A stretch of 64,000 bases of DNA from Aestuariimicrobium soli (lineage in GTDB: Bacteria > Actinomycetota > Actinomycetes > Propionibacteriales > Propionibacteriaceae), in the NCBI RefSeq assembly GCF_051192575.1, contig NZ_JBPJSQ010000006.1, forward strand, positions 372,001-436,000. The letters are read 5' to 3'. The notes below the pieces were generated by a model. The model was not told the DNA's origin. It worked only from the letters and a program-made list of their open reading frames with translations, and searched no databases. The position numbers and the translations under genes are program-made. This document shows positions 26,239 through 34,682 of this stretch, piece after piece (position 1 is the first letter of the stretch; each line of letters starts with the position of its first letter).

Positions 26239-27240
26239 TCAGTGGCTGAGGGACTCGTCGACCGCGTCGAGCACGCGGTCGAGATTGGGCAGGTAGTCCT
26301 CCTCGACCCGGCTCATCGGGTACGGGGTGTCGTAGCCGGTCACCCGCAGCACGGGCGATTCCATCACGTAGAACAGTTCTTCGTGCAGGCGGGCGGCGAC
26401 TTCGGCCCCGATGCCCCCGGAGCGCTGCGCCTCGTGCACGACGAGGGCACGCTTGGTGCGTCGCACCGAGTCGGCCACCGTGACCCAGTCGATCGGCGAC
26501 AGCGAGCGCAGGTCGACGACCTCGAGTTCGGTGCCCTCCTCGGCGGCCGCGGTCGCCGCGTCGAGGCAGGTCTTCACCATGGGTCCGTAGGTCAGCAGGG
26601 TTGCCGAACGACCCGGACGAACCACCCGCGCCTGGTGCAGCGCGATCGGGGTACCGGCCTCGTCGACCTGCCCCTTCTCGTGGTAGCGGCGCTTGGGCTC
26701 GAGGAAGACCACGGGGTCGTTGGAGGCGATCGCCTGCTGGATCATCCAGTAGCCGTCGTTCGCGTTCGACGGGCTGACCACCTTCAGCCCGGGAGTGTGG
26801 GCGAAGTAGGCCTCCGGCGATTCCGAGTGGTGCTCGACACCGCCGATGCCACCGCCGAAGGGGATGCGGATCACCATCGGCATCGGATGCTGGCCGTGGG
26901 TGCGGAAGTGCATTTTGGCGACCTGGGTGACGATCTGGTCGAAGGCCGGGAAGACGAATCCGTCGAACTGGATCTCGACCACCGGGCGGTAGCCGCGCAG
27001 CGCCAGACCGACGGCGGTGCCGACGATGCCCGACTCGGCCAGCGGCGAGTCGATCACACGGTCCTCACCGAAGTCCTTCTGCAGGCCCTCGGTGATGCGG
27101 AAGACTCCGCCCAGCTTGCCGATGTCCTCCCCGGCGAGCACCACCTTGGGGTCGGCGTCCAGGGCGCGCCGCAGGCCGGCATTGAGCGCCTTGGCGAGGG
27201 TCATCCTCCCCGTGGATGAGGACTGGCGGTCGGCACTCAT
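26239..27240 (-). CDS. 2-oxo acid dehydrogenase E1 component, beta subunit
   Basis: Transketolase-like beta subunit, 333 residues, that completes the thiamine-diphosphate site with E1alpha. Recognisable blocks are VVLAGEDIGKLGGVFRIT, DSPLAESGIVGTAVGLALRG (with the ThDP-activating Glu), EIQFDGFVFPAFDQI and a C-terminal SLSPIDWVTVADSV. The ATG at 27240 overlaps the E1alpha stop as TGATG, giving translational coupling. A 44-bp gap separates it from E2. Confidence 0.93.
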   Translation of the reverse strand: MSADRQSSSTGRMTLAKALNAGLRRALDADPKVVLAGEDIGKLGGVFRITEGLQKDFGEDRVIDSPLAESGIVGTAVGLALRGYRPVVEIQFDGFVFPAFDQIVTQVAKMHFRTHGQHPMPMVIRIPFGGGIGGVEHHSESPEAYFAHTPGLKVVSPSNANDGYWMIQQAIASNDPVVFLEPKRRYHEKGQVDEAGTPIALHQARVVRPGRSATLLTYGPMVKTCLDAATAAAEEGTELEVVDLRSLSPIDWVTVADSVRRTKRALVVHEAQRSGGIGAEVAARLHEELFYVMESPVLRVTGYDTPYPMSRVEEDYLPNLDRVLDAVDESLSH

Positions 27241-28376
27241 CAGTTGCCCCCTTCGAAGCTCTCGACCCACGCGACGTGCTCGGCGCGCTGGTCGGCGAGT
27301 GGCTGGGTGATGTCAGCGTAGGTCTGGCCGAAGGCCTGTTCCAGGACGGGGTTCTCGAGACCGTGGCAGGCGGCGCGCACGCTCGCCCCGAAGTCCTCGG
27401 CCTCCTGCTCGAGGTCGGCGATCCAGGCATCGTCGAGCAGCCCGCGGCGGGTGAGGTGCACCCGCAGGCGTTCGATGGGGTCCTTCAACCGCCAGTGCTC
27501 GGTCTCTTCGGCGAGGCGGTACTTGGACGGGTCGTCCGAGGTGGTGTGGGCGCCCATGCGGTAGGTGAAGGCCTCGATGAAGGCCGGCCCCTGCCCCTGC
27601 CGGGCGCGTTCCATGGCCCAGTGGGTGACGGCGTTGACGGCCAGCACGTCGTTGCCGTCGACGCGGATGCCCGGGAATCCGAAGCCGCGGGCGCGCTGGT
27701 ACAGCGGGATGCGGGTCTGGCGCGAGATCGGCTCCGAGATCGCCCACTGGTTGTTCTGGCAGAAGAAGACCACCGGCGAGTTGTAGCTGGCCGCGAAGAC
27801 GTAGGCCTCGTTCACGTCACCCTGACTCGAGGCCCCGTCGCCGTGGAAGGCGAGCACGGCGGCGTTCTTGTCGGGTTCGGGATGACCGACCGCGCCGTCC
27901 AGCTGCAGGCCCATGGCGTAGCCGGTGGCGTGCAGGGTCTGCGACCCGATGACGATGCCGTACTGGAAGAAGCCGGTGCCCTTGGTGTCCCACACGCCCA
28001 TCGTGGTGCCGCGCCACAGGGCCAGCATGTCGGCCGGCTTCACGCCGCGGGCCAAGGCCACCGCGTGCTCGCGGTAGGTGGGGAAGACGAAGTCGGGGGC
28101 GCGCAGGGCGTGGGCGGCGCCGACCTGGGCGGCCTCCTGCCCCTGCAGCGGCGGCCACAGGCCCAGCTCACCGTGGCGCTGCAGGGCGGTGCCCTCGAGA
28201 TCGAAACGGCGGGCGATGACCATGTCGCGGTACATGGTGCGTAGGTCGTCGTCGCTGCCCTCCCAGGAGAACTCCGGATGCTCGACGCGCTCCCCCTCGG
28301 GGGTCAGCAGCTGCACCATGTCGTCCGGGTCTCGCTCGAGCCCTCCGGTTCGGTGATCCGCACCCAGTTGGGACAT
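27240..28376 (-). CDS. 2-oxo acid dehydrogenase E1 component, alpha subunit, probably branched-chain type
   Basis: Thiamine-diphosphate-dependent decarboxylase subunit, 378 residues, oxidising 2-oxo acids from Val, Leu and Ile (or pyruvate). The ThDP motif runs from GDGASSQGD to NNQWAIS. The text GFGFPGIRVDGNDVLAV and RMGAHTTSDDPSKYR is typical of the branched-chain group. Start at 28376 is favoured by a GGAAGG ribosome site seven bases upstream (28384-28389); an ATG at 28403 is an alternative. Transcription starts near the palindrome at 28419. Confidence 0.92.
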   Translation of the reverse strand: MSQLGADHRTGGLERDPDDMVQLLTPEGERVEHPEFSWEGSDDDLRTMYRDMVIARRFDLEGTALQRHGELGLWPPLQGQEAAQVGAAHALRAPDFVFPTYREHAVALARGVKPADMLALWRGTTMGVWDTKGTGFFQYGIVIGSQTLHATGYAMGLQLDGAVGHPEPDKNAAVLAFHGDGASSQGDVNEAYVFAASYNSPVVFFCQNNQWAISEPISRQTRIPLYQRARGFGFPGIRVDGNDVLAVNAVTHWAMERARQGQGPAFIEAFTYRMGAHTTSDDPSKYRLAEETEHWRLKDPIERLRVHLTRRGLLDDAWIADLEQEAEDFGASVRAACHGLENPVLEQAFGQTYADITQPLADQRAEHVAWVESFEGGN

Positions 28377-28418
28377 GTCCCATCCTTCCGACGTGTCAGT
28401 CATGCCGTGATCAGCTGT

Positions 28419-28436
28419 ACCTACGCTAGCGTAGGT
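28419..28436. promoter_or_regulatory. 18-bp perfect palindrome, candidate operator of the E1-E2 operon
   Basis: ACCTACGCTAGCGTAGGT equals its own reverse complement. It lies 42 bases before the E1alpha start and includes TACGCT/TAGCGT hexamers that could be the -10 box, so a bound protein would block the promoter. Its form resembles TetR-type operators; no TetR gene is nearby. Confidence 0.7.
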
Positions 28437-28658
28437 TTCCCGGGCCCCCGTGTCGGGAATGCACCAAACCAGACTGTCCTCATTGTGACCATCCGACAAG
28501 CGACCCCGCCGGGAAACCTCGCGCAGATCCACCGCGACCCACCCGGTCACCCCTGAAGGTGTTTCGCCGGCTGAAAGCAGCGTTGTCAGTAGTCATCGCT
28601 GGTTTCGGCGCCCCATGCCGATGCTGGTTCCGCGGCTTCGGCGTGGAATACTGATCGC

Positions 28659-29339
28659 GTGCCCGAAACCACGTCGCCCCGCGAGCGAGCCCGTCCGATC
28701 CGGATCGCGCTGATCAATGACTACCCCCTGGTCGTGGAGGGTCTGCGCGCCATGCTCGCTCCCTTCCGCGACCGGGTCGAGGTGGTCGAGCTCGACACCC
28801 GCACCACCGCGGTGGCCACTCAGGTCGACATCGCCCTCTACGACAGCTTCGGCCGCGGCACGACCGCGCTCAGCCCGGCCACGCGGGTCGCCGACGACGA
28901 GCAGGTGCCCAAGGCCGTGCTCTACACCTGGGTCGAGGACGAGTGGCTGCCCGCCGAGGCGGCGAGGTTGGGGCTGCACGGGGTGATCTCGAAGACCGTG
29001 TGCGGCGACGACCTGGTGCGGGCCATCGAGCTGGTGCACTCCGGTCGGCCCTACTTCTCCTCGCCCAGCCCGGAGGGGCCGCACGACGTGTCGCCGAGCA
29101 CCTCGAAGCCACGGTGGCCCGGGGCCGAGGCCGGCCTGACCCAACGAGAGGCGGAGATGATCTCGTTGATCACCCAGGGCCTCACCAATGCCGACATCGC
29201 CCGCACCGCCTACCTCAGCCCCAACTCGGTGAAGTCCTACATTCGCGCCGCCTATCGCAAGATCGGTGTCGTCCGCCGATCGCAGGCCGTCATCTGGGGC
29301 ATGGAGAACGGCATGGCGCTGGGTCGTCCCACCCAATAG
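28659..29339 (+). CDS. Orphan NarL/LuxR-type response regulator
   Basis: A 226-residue two-domain regulator. The N-terminal receiver has N20-D21 where DD is usual and the presumed phospho-acceptor D62 in DIALYDSFG, with the conserved Lys in GVISKTV. The C-terminal LuxR HTH is LTQREAEMISLITQGLTNAD followed by SPNSVKSYIRAAYRKIG. No histidine kinase adjoins. It is divergent from the 2-oxo acid dehydrogenase operon with a 282-bp gap. GTG start at 28659 has AATACT six bases upstream. Confidence 0.88.
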   Translation: MPETTSPRERARPIRIALINDYPLVVEGLRAMLAPFRDRVEVVELDTRTTAVATQVDIALYDSFGRGTTALSPATRVADDEQVPKAVLYTWVEDEWLPAEAARLGLHGVISKTVCGDDLVRAIELVHSGRPYFSSPSPEGPHDVSPSTSKPRWPGAEAGLTQREAEMISLITQGLTNADIARTAYLSPNSVKSYIRAAYRKIGVVRRSQAVIWGMENGMALGRPTQ

Positions 29340-29379
29340 CGGGAGCCCGCCCCGAAGTGAGGCCCGGGGCGCACCGGAC

Positions 29380-29385
29380 TAGAGT
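29380..29385 (+). promoter_or_regulatory. -10 box (TAGAGT) of the hemY-type gene
   Basis: TAGAGT seven bases before the GTG at 29393, leaderless spacing; sets the start of that gene. Confidence 0.5.
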
Positions 29386-29392
29386 TCTGCCC

Positions 29393-30898
29393 GTGCCCCA
29401 CACCCCGACGTCCCCCTCGTCCGCCAGCCCGGAGCCTCGGCGCGCACCCGGTTCGGGTCGTCGTCCGCGCGTGGTGGTGGTCGGCGGCGGACTGACCGGT
29501 CTGGTGACCGCGCACCGGCTCGCCGACCACTGTGACGTGACCGTGCTCGAGGCCGCCGATCGGGTCGGCGGCCAACTGGCCCGGCTCGAGGTTCCCCGCG
29601 CCGGCGGGGGCACGTTGCCGGTTGACGTGGGCGCCGAATCGATGCACCTGGGAGCGCCGCAGGTGGCGGCGCTCGTCGAGGAACTCGGACTGCTGCCCTC
29701 GGTGGTCGGCGCCCGGGCCGGCCGGTCGGCGTTGCTGAGCCGCGGGCGCCTGGTTGACCTGCCCGCCGGTGTCGGACCCACCGGGCCCACCCAGGTCTGG
29801 CCCGTCGTCCGGTCGCGCGTGCTGAGCGCACCCGGGCTGCTGCGCGCCGGCCTCGAACCCCTGACCGCCCGGCGGCGGTTCACCGGCAACATCTCAGTGG
29901 GCGCCTTTCTCACCCATCGCTTCGGGCAGCAGGTGGCCGAGCGTTTCGTCGAGCCCCTGTTGGGCACCCTGCATTCGGGCAACATCCACGGCCTGGGGGT
30001 CGCCGAGACCGCGCCCCAGTTGGTGCAGGTGGCGGCCGAGGGCCGATCGCTGCTGCTGAGGGCGCTGCGGAAGCCCTGGGGCACCCGCGGTCGCCCCGCG
30101 GCACAGCAACCGAGTGTGCCGGCGTTCGCCTCTCTGCCGGGCGGGCTCACCGATCTGGTCGACGCCCTCACCGCGGGTGATCGGTTCACGGTGCACACCT
30201 CGAGCCCGGCGACCGCGCTCGAACGCGACGGCGAGGGGTGGATCGTGCGCGCGGGCGAGGCCGCCCACGAGGCCGACCAGGTCGTGCTGGCCGGGCCAGC
30301 CGACGTCAGCGCCGACCTGACCGAGGGCCTCTGCCGCGAGGTGGGCATCGCCCTGGCCTGGGTGCGCAAGGCGTCGGTGGCGACAGTGGTGCTCGGCTTC
30401 GACCGCGCGGCCGTGGCCGCCAACGAGGCTCTCAGCCGCTTCAACGGGATCATGCTGACCCCGCGGCAGGCGGTCACCATGAAGGCCATGACCAACCTCG
30501 GGCGCAAGTGGCCGACGCTGGACGACGCCGAGCACCACCTGGTGCGGGTCTCGGTGGGCCGCTCGACCCACCTGTTGGCAACCACGTTGTCGGACGAGGA
30601 CCTGATCACCCGCTGCACCGCCGAACTGGCCGCCCTCACCGGGCTGGAGGCCGACCCTCGGTTCAGCGCCGTCGTCCGGTTCCCGCAGGCCATGCCGCAG
30701 CTGGGCCCCGGTCACCTCGACCGGATCGCCCGCGCCCGGGCGGCGTTGGCCGACGCCGCCCCCGGCGTGCACCTGACCGGCTGCGCGGTCGACGGGCTGG
30801 GGATCGGCGCCGTGGTGAAGGCGGGTGAGCGGGCCGCCGCTGCGGTGCTCGGCTCGTCCGATGGCGTGACCGCGGGGTTTGCAAGGATGGGCGCATGA
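29393..30898 (+). CDS. hemY: Protoporphyrinogen/coproporphyrinogen oxidase-like FAD enzyme
   Basis: A 501-residue flavoprotein of the HemY/CgoX family, which oxidises coproporphyrinogen III (or protoporphyrinogen IX) in heme synthesis. The FAD-binding Rossmann loop is VVVVGGGLTGLVTA near residues 24-37, followed by the acidic end VLEAADRVGGQ. The middle has FVEPLLGTLHSGN and ASLPGGLTDLVDAL, and the C-terminus the second FAD block GVHLTGCAVDGLGIGAVV. No other heme gene is adjacent, so a related amine-oxidase-type flavoprotein remains possible. Its stop overlaps the next ATG by four bases. Confidence 0.82.
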   Translation: MPHTPTSPSSASPEPRRAPGSGRRPRVVVVGGGLTGLVTAHRLADHCDVTVLEAADRVGGQLARLEVPRAGGGTLPVDVGAESMHLGAPQVAALVEELGLLPSVVGARAGRSALLSRGRLVDLPAGVGPTGPTQVWPVVRSRVLSAPGLLRAGLEPLTARRRFTGNISVGAFLTHRFGQQVAERFVEPLLGTLHSGNIHGLGVAETAPQLVQVAAEGRSLLLRALRKPWGTRGRPAAQQPSVPAFASLPGGLTDLVDALTAGDRFTVHTSSPATALERDGEGWIVRAGEAAHEADQVVLAGPADVSADLTEGLCREVGIALAWVRKASVATVVLGFDRAAVAANEALSRFNGIMLTPRQAVTMKAMTNLGRKWPTLDDAEHHLVRVSVGRSTHLLATTLSDEDLITRCTAELAALTGLEADPRFSAVVRFPQAMPQLGPGHLDRIARARAALADAAPGVHLTGCAVDGLGIGAVVKAGERAAAAVLGSSDGVTAGFARMGA

Positions 30899-31491
30899 TC
30901 GTCTTCGACCTGGGTGGAGTGCTGGCCGACCACGACGGCAAGGAGGGGGCGACGGCCGCCCTGCTGGGGGTCGAGGTCGCCCAGTTGGCCGAGCCCTACT
31001 GGCGCCACCGCCAGCTCTACGACGAGGGCGCCGGCAACCTGGACTACTGGGGGCGCATCGGCGCCGACCTGGGCATCGACGTCACCCCCGAGCTGGCCGA
31101 CCGGCTGGGGGTCGCCGACTCCGACGGGTGGGCCGCGATTCGTCCGACGGCACGGCAGGTGCTGGCCGACCTGTACGGGGCGGGTGTGCCCACGGCGATC
31201 CTGTCGAACGCCCCGGTCGACATGTACGAGGCCATCGACCACGCCGAGTGGCGGGCACTGGTGGGGCCGGTGTTCGTCTCGGGGGTGCTCGGCGTCGCCA
31301 AGCCCGATCTCGAGATCTACCGCCACGTCGCCGAGACGCTCGACCTGGAACCGGGCCGACTGTCGTTCATCGACGACAAGCTCATCAACGTGCACGGGGC
31401 CATCGCCTCGGGTTGGCGGGCGCACCAGTGGGTGAGTGACGCCGACACCCGCACGTGGCTCGAGACGATCGGCGCCCTGCCGACACCGTAG
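30895..31491 (+). CDS. HAD-IA family phosphatase
   Basis: A 198-residue HAD hydrolase: nucleophile motif MIVFDLGGVLADHDG at the very N-terminus, motif II Ser in PTAILSNAPVDM, motif III Lys in GVLGVAKPDLEIY and motif IV LSFIDDKLINV. The pattern (FDLGGVL, DDK) fits the epoxide-hydrolase-like/YihX group of sugar-phosphate phosphatases. The ATGA overlap with the upstream oxidase gene indicates co-translation; a metabolic link is not obvious. Confidence 0.88.
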   Translation: MIVFDLGGVLADHDGKEGATAALLGVEVAQLAEPYWRHRQLYDEGAGNLDYWGRIGADLGIDVTPELADRLGVADSDGWAAIRPTARQVLADLYGAGVPTAILSNAPVDMYEAIDHAEWRALVGPVFVSGVLGVAKPDLEIYRHVAETLDLEPGRLSFIDDKLINVHGAIASGWRAHQWVSDADTRTWLETIGALPTP

Positions 31492-31544
31492 GCACCCCCG
31501 AGACCATGGACAACCTCGGCACCGCAGCCACCGACGACACCGCA

Positions 31545-31562
31545 GTGAACCTTTCGTGAATC
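31545..31562. promoter_or_regulatory. Candidate Pho-box-like direct repeat upstream of the 5'-nucleotidase
   Basis: GTGAACC at 31545 and GTGAATC at 31556 are exactly 11 bases apart; on the other strand they read GATTCAC and GGTTCAC, close to the GTTCACC units at 11-bp period bound by PhoP in Streptomyces. A promoter could follow near TTTGAT at 31596. Confidence 0.45.
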
Positions 31563-31690
31563 CTCTGCTGTCGGATTGCGCGAGACCGACCAACGTTTGA
31601 TTGGGTGGGGGTGGCCGATGTTCTCGACCACCTTCGTCAGTCGTGGCGCCCGCGCGTCACGGCGTTCTCACCTTCTGGAGATCTCGCACC

Positions 31691-34471
31691 ATGGTTGACC
31701 TCGCACGCACGCGCGCGGGTCGGCTGGTGGCGGGCGGACTGGCCTCGGCCGTCCTGCTCGGCACGGCCGGTCTGACCGCGCAGGCAGCACCCGCGCTGCC
31801 CGAGAACCCGGTGGTCCCCTCGGCCACCTGCACCCCGGACGGCACCATCTCGGTGTTCGACTTCAACGACTTCCACGGCCGCACCGACGCGGCCGCCCGA
31901 CTGTTCACCCCGGTCGAGAAGGCCAGGGCGGCCCAGGGCGCCGACAACGTCCTGCTGCTGAGCGCCGGCGACAACATCGGTGGCTCGACGTTCGTCTCGG
32001 CCTCGCAGGACGACCAGCCCACCCTCGACATTCTCAAGGCCGCCAAGGTTGACGCCGCCGCGGCCGGCAACCACGAGTTCGACAAGGGCTGGAGCGACCT
32101 CAAGGACCGCGTCATTCCCGACGTGGCCGACGTCTTCCCCTACCTCGCGGCGAACGTGACCGACTCGTCCGGCGCCGTTCCGGCACCCCTGAAGTCGTAC
32201 GCCACCTTCACCAAGGGCGGACTGACCATCGGTGTCGTGGGCGCGGTCACGGGCGACCTGCCCTCGCTCGTCTCGCCTGACGGTCTCACCGGGCTGACCA
32301 TCAACGCCCCGGTTCCGGCTGCCAACAAGGTCGCCGACCAGCTGAAGGACGGTGACCCGGCCAACGGTGAGGCCGACATCGTGATCATTGCCCTGCACGA
32401 GGGTGCTGCCGACGGCAGCAGGACGGCCGCCCAGAACGCCGCCGATGCCCCGCAGAACTTCGGCCCCATCTACTCGGGCACCACCGCGAAGGCCGACATC
32501 GTCATCAACGCGCACACCCACCAGGCGTACACGTGGACGACCACCGACGGTCGCACCCTGGTGCAGGCCGGCCAGTACGGCGAGAAGCTGATGCAGCTCG
32601 ACCTGAAGGTGAACGCCGGCACCAAGGAACTGTGCTCGGTGACCCCGACGATGATCGACGCCACCAAGGTGACCGCCGACACCAGCATTCCGGCCATCGC
32701 CGCGATCCAGAAGATCCATGACGACGCCGCCGCCAAGGCCAAGGAGATCGGCTCGGTCGTGATCGGCAAGACCTCGGCCCCGGTGACCCGCGGGTTCGAC
32801 GCCGCCGGCGCGAAGGGTGCGCGCAACAACGAAGGTGCCCTGAACAATCTGGTCGCCCAGATGTTCTACGAGACCCTCGCCAACGGGAACAAGAACTTCA
32901 TCGGCGTGCAGAACCCCGGTGGCACCCGTGAGGACCTCGATGCCGGCGCCATCACCTACGAGGAGGCCGCCTTGGTGCTGCCCTTCGCGAACACGCTGAT
33001 GACCACCGAGGTGACCGGCGCGGAGTTCAAGAAGGTGCTCGAGGAGCAGTGGCAGCGCGACGACAAGGGCAACGTGCCCAGCCGCCCCTACCTGCAGCTC
33101 GGCCTGTCGAACAACGTCACCTACACCTATGACGAGTCCCGCGCCGAGGGCGACCGCATCACCAGCATCTCGGTGAACGGTGCCCCGATCGACCCGGCGG
33201 CCACCTACACGCTGGGCTCGGGTTCGTTCCTGATCGCCGGCGGTGACAACTTCCGCACGGTCGCCTCGCACCCGACCACCAAGAAGGACTCGGGTCAGAT
33301 CGACCTGCAGGCCTGGGTCGAGTGGCTGAAGTCGAAGGGCACCGTGAGCCCGGTGTTCGCCAAGCAGGCCGTCTCGATCACCACCACGCCCACGGCCCTG
33401 ACGGTCGGCCAGTCGGCAACCTTCACGGTGGGCGCCGTTCGTCCCGATGGTGTCGACCCGGACACCCTCGACTTCATGTCCCCCACCGCGGTGAAGAACA
33501 CCACGCTCGATGCGTACTTCACCCGGAACGACCGCACGGTCAAGGTGGGCACCGCCGCCGTCACCGACGGCAAGGCCACTCTGACGGTGACCGTGCCCAA
33601 GGACGCCGGCTTCACCTCGGGTCAGGGCGAGCTGCGGCTCGTCGCTCCCGCCACGAACACCACCGTGCGTCTGCAGGTCGCGCTGACCGTGCCCGCCCCG
33701 GCGGGTTACCCGGCCACCGGCATCTTCGGTGACGTGACCGGCGACGGCCAGGCCGATCTGTGGCAGATGGCCGCCGGCGGCAGCATCGACCTGTGGTCGG
33801 GTTCGGCGTACTCGTTCACCAAGGTGCGCGAGAACGTGACCACCGTGCCCTCGGCGACCGCCATCGTGAAGGTTGCCGACGTGAACGGTGACGGTCGCCC
33901 CGACGCCCTCGTGCGCCACCGCGACAACTCCCTGTGGCTCTACACCGGCAATGCCGGCGGCGGGCTCGACCGGGTGCGTCAGGCGGGCGTCGGCTTCGGC
34001 GGCTTCACCCAGTTGTTCACCGTGCGTGGCCTGGGGGGCGGCTCGAACCAGTACCTGGTCGGCCGCTCCGCCGATGGTGGCCTGTGGCGCTTCCAGATCA
34101 CCTCGACCGGGCTGGTCAGCACGGTCAAGATGGGCTACGGCTGGAACAGCGTCGACCAGATCTTCACCGTCGGCGACTTCACCGGCGACCGACTGCCCGA
34201 CGTGCTGGCCGTGCGGAAGAGCGATCACGCCCTGATGGTGTACCCGAGCGACCGCGCCGGTCGTCTGGGCATGCCGCGCCAGGTTGGTTACGGCTGGGGC
34301 GGGTTCACCCACGCCTTCAGCGCGGGTGACGTCAACAGCGATGGCCGCTCGGACCTGCTCGGCGTCGACGCCACGGGCACGCTGTGGAGCTACACCAACC
34401 GCGGTTCGTTGGTGTGGGGCACGCGCGTGAAGGTCGCGACCGGCTTCGCCGCCACCGACACCCTGACCTGA
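31691..34471 (+). CDS. Secreted 5'-nucleotidase/2',3'-cyclic phosphodiesterase with C-terminal VCBS/FG-GAP repeats
   Basis: A 926-residue exported enzyme releasing phosphate from nucleotides. Signal peptide 1-32 ends in AQAAPA. The metallophosphoesterase domain has D60-x-H62 (NDFHGR), GDN near 93, GNHEF at 126-130 and NAHTHQAY for the two-metal site. A 5'-nucleotidase C-terminal substrate domain follows (about 345-560), then a beta-sandwich stretch, then four Asp-rich repeats such as DVTGDGQADLW, DVNGDGRPDAL, DFTGDRLPDVL and DVNSDGRSDLL that suggest a calcium-binding propeller. No cell-wall anchor motif is visible. It ends at a strong terminator. Confidence 0.92.
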   Translation: MVDLARTRAGRLVAGGLASAVLLGTAGLTAQAAPALPENPVVPSATCTPDGTISVFDFNDFHGRTDAAARLFTPVEKARAAQGADNVLLLSAGDNIGGSTFVSASQDDQPTLDILKAAKVDAAAAGNHEFDKGWSDLKDRVIPDVADVFPYLAANVTDSSGAVPAPLKSYATFTKGGLTIGVVGAVTGDLPSLVSPDGLTGLTINAPVPAANKVADQLKDGDPANGEADIVIIALHEGAADGSRTAAQNAADAPQNFGPIYSGTTAKADIVINAHTHQAYTWTTTDGRTLVQAGQYGEKLMQLDLKVNAGTKELCSVTPTMIDATKVTADTSIPAIAAIQKIHDDAAAKAKEIGSVVIGKTSAPVTRGFDAAGAKGARNNEGALNNLVAQMFYETLANGNKNFIGVQNPGGTREDLDAGAITYEEAALVLPFANTLMTTEVTGAEFKKVLEEQWQRDDKGNVPSRPYLQLGLSNNVTYTYDESRAEGDRITSISVNGAPIDPAATYTLGSGSFLIAGGDNFRTVASHPTTKKDSGQIDLQAWVEWLKSKGTVSPVFAKQAVSITTTPTALTVGQSATFTVGAVRPDGVDPDTLDFMSPTAVKNTTLDAYFTRNDRTVKVGTAAVTDGKATLTVTVPKDAGFTSGQGELRLVAPATNTTVRLQVALTVPAPAGYPATGIFGDVTGDGQADLWQMAAGGSIDLWSGSAYSFTKVRENVTTVPSATAIVKVADVNGDGRPDALVRHRDNSLWLYTGNAGGGLDRVRQAGVGFGGFTQLFTVRGLGGGSNQYLVGRSADGGLWRFQITSTGLVSTVKMGYGWNSVDQIFTVGDFTGDRLPDVLAVRKSDHALMVYPSDRAGRLGMPRQVGYGWGGFTHAFSAGDVNSDGRSDLLGVDATGTLWSYTNRGSLVWGTRVKVATGFAATDTLT

Positions 34472-34481
34472 TCCCCCTCAC

Positions 34482-34522
34482 CCAGCGACCCCCGGACGAG
34501 AGCCTCGTCCGGGGGTCGCTGG
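34482..34522 (+). terminator. Terminator hairpin of the 5'-nucleotidase gene
   Basis: A perfect 19-bp stem (34482-34500 with 34504-34522) with an AGC loop, ten bases behind the stop codon. There is no clear T-run after it. Confidence 0.75.
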
Positions 34523-34553
34523 CGTCTGTGGCGGGTCTGTGCGCGAGAGAACG

Positions 34554-34629
34554 CGATCCGAAACGGTGCTGGGGTGGCGGTTCTCGACATGTTCGACAAC
34601 ATCTGTCCCCAGCGGACCGGTTTGGATCG
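34554..34629. repeat. Palindromic element, family copy 1 (76 bp)
   Basis: Outer arms CGATCC...GGATCG; the left arm starts CGATCCGAAACGGTGCTGGGG, shortened here to its first 20 shared bases, and pairs with the right arm apart from a 2-base bulge. The centre (34581-34606) forms a small extra hairpin. Related to 44529-44607 and 54799-54877 by the start CGATCCGAA and the central GTTCT. Confidence 0.8.
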
Positions 34630-34670
34630 GATCTCCAATGCGATTGGGGGCCCGGCAGACCAGCCCTCGC

Positions 34671-34676
34671 TAGGGT
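34671..34676 (+). promoter_or_regulatory. -10 box (TAGGGT) of the MauE-thioredoxin gene
   Basis: TAGGGT six bases before the ATG at 34683; leaderless spacing. Confidence 0.5.
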
Positions 34677-34682
34677 GCAGGC

